NCBI RefSeq assembly: GCF_910592395.1
Contig: NC_088318.1
Span: 15,064,349-15,128,348, forward strand
DNA: 64,000 nt
Source of the DNA: Lineus longissimus
Lineage: Eukaryota > Nemertea > Pilidiophora > Heteronemertea > Lineidae
Direction of reading: 5' to 3'
Numbering within the stretch: position 1 is the first letter of the stretch; every line of letters starts with the position of its first letter. Shown in pieces: positions 54,101 through 63,100 of the stretch. The notes under the pieces are model-generated. The model was given only the letters and a program-made list of their open reading frames with translations, did no database searches and was not told the origin of the DNA. The position numbers were made by a program, and so were the translations under genes.

Positions 54101-57100
54101 AGCCGTCCCTCCATATGCTCGATTCTTGGGATTAACTCCTCAAGTACGTAAGCCATAGGTTTAAATCTGGACATATTTCCTCAATGTGATGGTGTGGTGC
54201 GTTCGTTTAGGTACAATTCTTGATTGTTACTCCTCAATGGGGTGGTGTAGTGCTTCGGTCATGGGTTCGATTTTAGATTTACTCTTGGTGTGGTGCAGGT
54301 CTCCGCCCCCTGTTTACCTCAATATATGACATGGATACCTTCCATTCGTCATTTTGGCGCTACTTATCAATCCCCATGTCACAAGATAAAAGTCCAAGTG
54401 AGTTGCACTTGTAGTCCCTCTATTTATGCCCATAACAGCAAATATATGTACAGTTACCTAGATGCTGGCACCTATCCATCACCATGAACTTAGCCGAACT
54501 CATATTCCAAACTAACCTAATTTGACAATATAATTGTCCCTTTAACTGCAAGTGAATCACCGGTAACTAAAAATAGTATTCCATCGCTGCGGCTGCCAGT
54601 CCATATTATACAGCCTTATGTGTAACCTTATGTGTACTGGAATTCTATATCATGGCTTGTGTGCTAGAGTTATGTGTGCTAGCTTGATCGACTCCAGCAT
54701 GCGTTTGGCCTACTTTTCCAATGATAACTCCCCATGTAACCACGATCCTAGGATGACCAGACTATGTATTGAATATAGGAAAATACACCTGGGGACCGTT
54801 GCACTCCGACGTTGCGTTGCGTTGCGTTGCTTTCTTTGCGCAAAGTCTCGTAAGCCATACCTTAATGCCTAAGCTGATGGACTATGAAAACCTCTATCTG
54901 TGGGGTGCCCAAGAATCGAATGATAGGATACCTGTGTTTAGACACCTTTTAGGCGACTGAAGTCTTTAAAACTTACCTTTTCGAAAAAAGAGGTGTGCGC
55001 GCGCATGGTGCGTGTGTGTGTTAGTGTGTCGAGGAGCGTGCGTGTGTGAGGGGGGGGGGGGGGGGGGGAGCAAAGTGACACTCGTACAATGTACATGTGC
55101 GTGCAATGAACTCTTATAATTAAGTCGTAAAAATAACTATTTATTAGTAATTTTCAACTAATACTGGTAGTAACTATTGCACCGACTAAGAAATTACATG
55201 TAGCTATTTTTACTACTGTACATGTACTTCGAAATAGTCTAAAAAAACAACTGAGAAAAATAGTAATTATCAACCAATAATAAATAGTTGTTTTTACCAC
55301 TGAGATGGTTAATGGCGTACCTACTCAAATTAGTTTGAAATTTACTCCTAATTTTAATTGTGTGTGTTAAATAGTGAGGCGTATAGTCGGACTCGCACAC
55401 TTTTATTTTGACATTCGAACATGTTGGGCAACTTACTTTATCGATGTCCTTTAATGAGTCGGTCGGAAATTTTCTTGTCTGCACTGAGAAGGATTTTACG
55501 TTGACTGTTTTCAGCAGCACAATCAGGTCAAGTTCTTTCGCGGTCGTCTCACTCAAAACGACGGTAACTTCAATCGGACCCTTGCCCTTGAATGGTTCTT
55601 TGTTCTGCCCTGGCCGAATGGCCTCCTTTTTCTTATCGTCGGTTTCATTTTTTCCATCCGATTTGATATTGATGTTTTCAATTGGAATCAGAGTCTTGTT
55701 TGTCATGGCAGACACGGATAAGCAAGGCGTTATCGTTGTCGTCGGCACACTTGTAGCTGAAAGGATAAACACAAGTGACCGTGTCCTACATAATGGGGAA
55801 TGATTTCCACCCTAACTAGAGTGAACATAAACAATGTCTTCTGCATAAGATAGTGTTAACGAGGGAACACATACTCCTGTTTCTTGGGGGGGGGGGGGGG
55901 GGGGGTGGAACCAGAATTATACGTACTCGTCACAGAAGTGCAATCGTATTCGTCTTCACGACCTGGGCAGTCAAATTCGCCATTGCAGACGGAAGTGTTC
56001 TTAATACACTCTCCGGTATTGCACTGATACTCCGTGCACTTGGTTGTTGTAGAAACTGATGCTGAGAAGGAGTAGGAGTAGGAGAAACAAATAAGCTACT
56101 CAGGTATGAATAGGAACGAAACAACATACCGTGCCTAAAGTGCAAACGTAGCTTATTTACTTTAACTTAATTATTTGTGAACTATTCGCGAAAATGAAAC
56201 ACCACTCATATCTTAAATATGCCACAAATACATTTTACAATATAGTGCCCAAAAATCAATTCCATAATAGCCATATTTCTATTGATCCACCGTCAGTGTT
56301 TTAAACAGAAATGTCTCAGAAAAGAGGACTGACATATTTCCAGTGTCCATCTCTGATTTATGTGGATTGACAGAACACATCATTGTAAGACTGAAAATCA
56401 CATCAAGATCACTCTCATTGGGCCTGTAGTTCTTTTTCAAGATAATATTTGAGCGTAAAAAACTTAGTGTCTTAAAGAGGTATTTCAATGAGAAGCCAAT
56501 TTACTGATATCGAACACTGATGATGGCAAATATGTACTTCTTTCATTAAAACGACATGAAGGTTGGTGTTTAGGAATTTATGACATTCTGCAATTTCGAA
56601 CATGTGATGATGCAGCATGTCTCTGTTGCCATTGGATCAGAAAACACGAAAATATATTTAAGTGCTAAGTATACTTACTGGTCGCCAATGTCGTGGTCGT
56701 ATCTGCATTGTATGAAAACAAAGGAGTGAAAAACAGTGTACAGTTTTAAAAAAAACAGAAGAATGTTATCACCGTGACAACTACTGTTCTTTAATATGGC
56801 ACTGCAAACTATTTCGACTGGATGCTACATGAAAAGTGACTTACATGTACGCACGATATGGGCTACAATTAATACCATGTAGAAAATATTTTACAAACAT
56901 GGGTTTCTCATTTATTTTCAATTGTCTTTGGTGATGTTCTTACTACTTCTTCGAAATATTTCAAACTGGAGGTATTTTTTATATTTTTCAGCCATTGTTT
57001 GCTTGATAATGGGAAAACAAAAAAAAATAACTTTTTTGGCTTAGTAAGTCAGGTTGTGTATTTATTCAAATCGAGCACCACTATTTACCATGTGTCCAAA

Positions 57101-60100
57101 AATCAACAACACTCATCCATTTTTAAAAGTTATCATTTTTATCTCTTTTTTTCGATATAAATCTGTGCGTCATCCTGTAAATTTGCTGCTTACATGTGTA
57201 AACATGCATAGTAACGGTTCTGATCTCTCGTGAGAGTCGAACCTATTACCCCCTGGTTATAAGGCCGGCGCTGTAACCACCACAACAGTATCGATCGAAG
57301 AAAATTTACTTACGGCATCCAATTTCATCTGAAAAATCGCCACAGTCGTCGTGGCCGTCACACCTTTTAACGAAGTCCAGACACTTGTCATTGCCACATT
57401 GGTACATATTCTTTTTCTTGCAGACTAGCAAATACAAATAGCAGCACTTTAACACCTAGAAGTAGTTGAAACTCAACAAGAAGTAAGGGCACACTTCGAA
57501 GATCTACGGAGGCCGAGGCAAAATCACCAATACTCGAACTTTTGTTGATCCATGCCGCAGCAAGGGTGTGGAAGGGGGAAATAATAAGCCAAGTAAATAA
57601 GTTAATATTGTATGGCAGTACATGTGCATGAAAAAGTTATACTTACTGCCGCAATTTATCTCATCAGATGTATCGTTCTGGCCACAATCATATTGTCCAT
57701 CGCATTTGAATTTGAGGTTGATGCATATTTGGCTCTTTTTGCATTTCCAAGAGTGTACCGAGCAATTGCCTGTACAATTAACGAAGAAAAACATTCAAGG
57801 AGTGAGTACTAGTATCTGAAATAGAACTGTATGTCGACTGTTATATTTTACTCAGCCCTGTGAGGCTTTTGACCTTTTGTGAATCTTTGCCGGAATTGAT
57901 TGGCGGCCATATTTCGCATAGTTTAAAGACAATCAGCATAGCTGTGTTTTTACCTACTTACAGTGTCTTTCGTCACTCCCGTCAGTGCAATCTTTTTCGT
58001 CATCGCAGACCTCACTAGGTTTGAGACAGTTTCCTGGGCAAGGTATAGTACCTGGCGGGCAAGCTAGAGAGGGGAACATATTCTCGTCAACAAAAAGCTT
58101 TTTTATATAATTTACAATAAGATTTAAAAATACATAGGCGATGAGCGCAGATAATTTCGTCATGATTCCATTTTTGAGCTTTAAATGGTAAACTGATTAA
58201 TTACATGAGTCAAGAAAACTATAAAAATCCGCTGGTCTTTTTTAGAGCATGATCCCAAAAGAGTGCCGTATATGTATGTATACCCTGATCGTCTCTTGCA
58301 GATCAAGGTTTTGGGTCAGGGAACGCACTGTGTGGAGGTCGCGTATAAATGTCAACGTTACGCCACTATCCATCAGTCCAAATAGTACGACGATATAACA
58401 TGTATATAATACCAAGCATGGATTCACTAATCTATCTAATGGCAAAGACGTGCATTACATCGTGATAGCGGGTGACAGAAATGCAATAGTCGGGTACACT
58501 CGGGCGGAGCGAACGGTATTCCGGTGACAAAAAAGCTAAAAATTATTAAAAACGCATTTTTCTGCTGATATAAGAGTTACAACAAAGCTGGAAAAAAGCC
58601 GATAGTTTCTCAATGGAAAGGCAGGAGAATAACAGACAAACTGAATGAATGATCACGTCTCTTTAAGAAGGAGCACCCCGAGATGACAATGACCAAGTTG
58701 CTGTGAAGGAGGCGTAGCAGTCCCGGTATATTTATTTATTTATTTGTTTATTTGAGTGTCATCTGTAAAGTAAAAAGCCAGCCTTGACAGGCTTGCAAGA
58801 CACTACAGAAATATAGTCCGTGCCAGCCGAACCCCAACATGACAGTGCGTACATGCTGCCATGCATCATTTACACAATGCCATGGCGAAGCTAGGCCGAC
58901 ACAGACCCAAAACACACCGATGTAGAAGTTTAAAATGTCCTGGGATAGAATGTCCGGGAAACAATGGATTCTATAATGCGCTTTAATCTCTGAGCTATTG
59001 GCGGTCATGGCCTCTATAGAACCAGATAGCGGAATACAATAGGGCCGGACACTTTTTCCAGGGGGACATTTTCTTCTTTTACACCGGCTTTCGAGCTGGA
59101 CAACCGCGTGACAAACTATATTATCCACACGACTGCCCACGGTGTATACAAAACAAGGGCTTACTGGACTTTGCGCAAAGAAAGCAACGAGTGTCTTGCG
59201 GGAGCCACCATTATCATTGACCCCGCCATTTTGTCATCCTAAAATAAACTTGGTGCTAACATGGCCACAGAATAGCCGTACCTCCATATCGTACCTCCAT
59301 ATTGTGGATGGTGTATGTATGTAGGAAAATACACCTAGGGACCGTTGCGTTCATTGCGTTGCGTTGCTTTCTTCGCGCAAGGTCAAGTAAGCCCAAAAGA
59401 AGTACCGTAGGGTCTGCCAGGAGCCACCAACGCCCCAGGCAGGCCACACAGTGTCAGAAAATGTAAAAGGTATATGTGATCATAATCTACTCGGGCAGCT
59501 CTTTAACCACCCAGGTTTGTTTTTTAAACGTCGATAATAGACTTACTTGGGTGCTCGCAGTCTACTTCATCGCTGCCATCATCGCAGTCGGTGTTTCCAT
59601 CACATTTCCATTGAAGTGGTAAGCACCTTCCCTTCCTTTTGCAGGTAAATTGGTTTGCAGCGCAGGTCTGTGCTTCACATGATTCACCAATACAAACAAG
59701 CTTGCCTTCCTGACAAGTACTGAAATTGTCAGATCGATTGACATTTGAAATCCCTCATATTTTTGTTTCAGGGAACAGCCTTGCATGGGTCATAATAGTA
59801 GGTCGAAAGGTTAAAGTTCTTAATGAGCAAACCAAGGCAACATTAATTCGGCACTCTCGAGAACCAACGTTTTTAGCAAGTTTGTGCACAATTCACTAAA
59901 TGATAAAACTTTTGATTTTTTCCAGCAGACTCGATACTTATGCCTTGATTTGGAAAAAAATGGACAACCATTGCAATCGCCGCAGTGGGGCAACTGCGAG
60001 AAACTACGAAGTACTGTTATCAGAAATATTTTACTCGGTAACTGCTCCTTTTACACTGAAATATAACTTTAGGGTTACAAATAGTCAAAATAAAATTAAG

Positions 60101-63100
60101 TTGTAGTTACGAGAACATCATACAATACCACATTTGGCCATTTCATTTATTGAGAAACACCGCTCTACTTGTGACGCCATTGTTCACAAAAATCTCTATA
60201 TGATTCTTATAATATTCTTATGCAATTTTCAGTCAGATTCTTACATTTATACAGAATCCTTACAAGAATTAGGAAAACATTTTACACACAACACGTTTTT
60301 ATACACGAACCTATAAGATAAGTTCCTTACTTAGAATTTTATCGAGATTTTCGACCCGCTCTGTAATATACATGTATATGTATAAACAAGTATGGATTAA
60401 AGTATGGATCTAATCTATACTTAATAGAAGGATATTTTTGTTTACCATCTGGACCTTACATAATAATTGAAGACATTACATACCAATTCTGACAACTAAT
60501 TATCACTTCGGTACCCGAGGAGAAGGTCATTCCGTTCATATAACATTTGCACTGGTCCTTCCGAACACAGACACCGTCTAAAAACCGGAAACAAAATATT
60601 TCATATTTTGGCGGCTTAAAGCGAATTTTGTACAAGCAATACAATGCCCCTTCCCTTCCCTCAGTCGGTATCAAAGCAATTGTTGCGAAGTCATACGTCG
60701 GTCTTTAAACAGGAAATGAGAAGGTCACGGCGCATTTTCGCGGCCGGTGAAAGAAGTGGATACTCTACAACATTGGATCACTGTTACTGTATTGTGACTC
60801 ATGGATCACCACCGCCTGGATGGATTGCCCAATTCCCAATCTCTAACTTTTCCCACCATGTGCATCAAGTGCACACCCTGGCACTGCCGACAAAGATTTC
60901 TCAGTCTCAGACTATTCACCGAGCTCATTACCGAACGACAAAGCTGACAGAAGGTTTGCACTGCTCAATGTGTGAATGATAAAAAATACGTACTCGAGTA
61001 GGAGCATTCGCTCTGACAGTTGAGATAATAACAGCATGAGGCTAAGCATTGCAACATGCACGGTAGGCCTACCGGTAGGCTACAAAAATACACTCCAGCA
61101 TTCAGTGCCAGCTACTGCAGCTGTGGCTGTGTATACAATGTTCCATGCTCATCCCTCCCTAGGCCGCGACTGAGCCCAAGTATGAGAAACCAATCTATAT
61201 ACACATGAACATCACATGCAATGAACGAACCCCAATCCAGGCGGTGATGATCCATGGGTAGCAATCCAGTGAATCAAGCAGTCCAGTGATCCAGCTTTTT
61301 CCAATACCCGAAAAAAGTAGGCTAAAGCGCTGCGAAATCCCCTTTCATTTCACTTGCATGCATGTAGTTCTTAAATTTCCCTGCAAATTGATGTTTCGGA
61401 GCTTTTTATTTTGTTGGATCTTACACGTTCTTTTTTATCGCTCACGCCTCTTTATGTCGACCGTAACCACTGGAAAATCCAGCTAAAACTAGAAACCTTA
61501 TAACAGAGTGAGCTGTTTTAAGGCACGCATTATTTTTACGGACGAGGCTATCGGACGCAGCTTCAAAATTGGTGATCACCGTGCTTGGTCTGTGCCCTCT
61601 TCAGCCTCAGCAGGGTAACTCAAAAGGATGCCCTGGTGGTTCGATTAAACATAAAACCCTTCCGGTAATTTAGGGAATAAAGTTGAATGAAATTTTAAAT
61701 ACCTTCCAGAACGGTTCCTTCTGGACAGAAGCAACCTTCTAAGCCATTTGGGGTGTTCTTGCATTCGTCGGTGATGTTGCGTCCAAGACTCAAATCCATA
61801 CAAGTCTCCTGGCAATAGGGTCCATAAGGTCTGTAAATAGCGCCACCTTCACACATGATTGCTGAAAAGGAATCCCCACACGATATAAGATGCAATTGTA
61901 AGAGTCAAAGCAAGTGGTACCGGCCGAGATTGAGATTGGTTGCTTTCTATCGCATGGTAGTTTGTAAGAGCTATAACCAGAAAGTCTGAGATCTAACATT
62001 TCCAAAGAAGGTTCTGACGAAATTGAATGTAGGTACGGCTAACGCCCTACGAACAATTTTTCAGAACCCATATTGTTCTCAATTGTAAACTACATGTACT
62101 TATATTTGGTATTAGGGACTATGTACAAATCTCAGTTAACTTAAACGGTATCAGAATGACCGCGAGTGCCTTTGAAAACCCACCTGGGAATACCAATTGG
62201 ACCGGAGGCAATTAAGCGGCGTATAGAGGTAGCGGTTAATGACCTATATAATAAAACAAACGTATTGCTTGCCAACTTTCGTTATGCTAATTTTGATGTA
62301 AAATATTCACTCTTCAAGTCATATTGCATGTCATTATATGGATGTCAGTTATAGGACCTTTCATCTCCTTTTATAAGCAGGATAGCTACTGCATGGAGGA
62401 AATGGGTTTGTGGGATTCTTGGAATTTCTCCTAGGACTCACAATAACTTCATACCAATCATGATTAATGATATTGATATTTTAATTCAGGCTGAAAACCG
62501 TATTTTCAAATATTTTAAAGTCTACTTTTTTATCTAACAATCCATGTCTTCAAATCTGTAGGAAACTTTCCCTCAATGGTAGTAGATCTCCTCTCGAGAA
62601 AACGAGAAAAGATTTATATAATAAATACAACGTAGATAGGTTGCTAATTTCCAAATACCAGTACCAGCCTTTGATGACATCGACCTAGTTCGTAGGGGAC
62701 AACAAATAACAGAACTTCTATCTTTGAGGGACATTGGGGATGAATTATTATCTCAGGAGGAAATATTGCAATTCGAATGCATTACTTCTGTTTGTATTTA
62801 AAATTGTATACTGCTATACGAAATAAACATTATTAATAATAAGATGCACTGTGTGCATTCGCGTCAAAATCCGAGCTATGTACCTGCATGTACTGGTAAT
62901 ACAATAATATAGCCCCTGTTTCGCATGGTTTTGAAGTAACCTGGTGATGTCAGGGATAAAATCAATCAGCTATACTCACGGCAAAGCTTTTGTGATCTCC
63001 ACTTCGCAGGCATCCGAAGATTAGAGCAGGTCTCAGCAAACGCAGCCAAGACTGTGCACAAACACTCGCAGTCGCCTCCACGGTCACATCGACAGGCGTC

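Larger units (their letters stand above)
4784..56152 (-). repeat. Array of eight tandem exon cassettes (U1-U8), about 51.4 kb
   Basis: Eight direct copies of a unit run from a TTTATTTGG sequence to AAACGTAGC. Unit limits are 4784, 9834, 15848, 24692, 29742, 37306, 42343 and 48588, ending 56152. Sizes vary (5050, 6014, 8844, 5050, 7564, 5037, 6245, 7565 bp) through presence or absence of segments X and Y. The copies look nearly identical even in introns, implying recent amplification or ongoing homogenisation. Copy number could also be affected by assembly. Confidence 0.95.
48588..56152 (-). repeat. Unit U8 (Y only), first transcribed
   Basis: 7565 bp. It carries two TA to TACATGTA differences near 55195 and 55220. 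Its right end passes into unique sequence at GTAGCTTATTTAC. Confidence 0.93.

Noticed and set aside
4784-56152. CRISPR or satellite array
   Set aside because: The repeat unit is 5-9 kb with spliced exons; there are no short repeats with unique spacers, and it is not simple satellite DNA.
57222-57290. Functional tRNA-Ile gene
   Set aside because: The anticodon stem has mismatches and there is no acceptor stem, so it was listed as a SINE remnant.
58242-58445. 67-residue minus-strand frame between LDLa 1 and LDLa 2
   Set aside because: It has no cysteine pattern or domain similarity, and the flanking LDLa exons already splice in phase without it.
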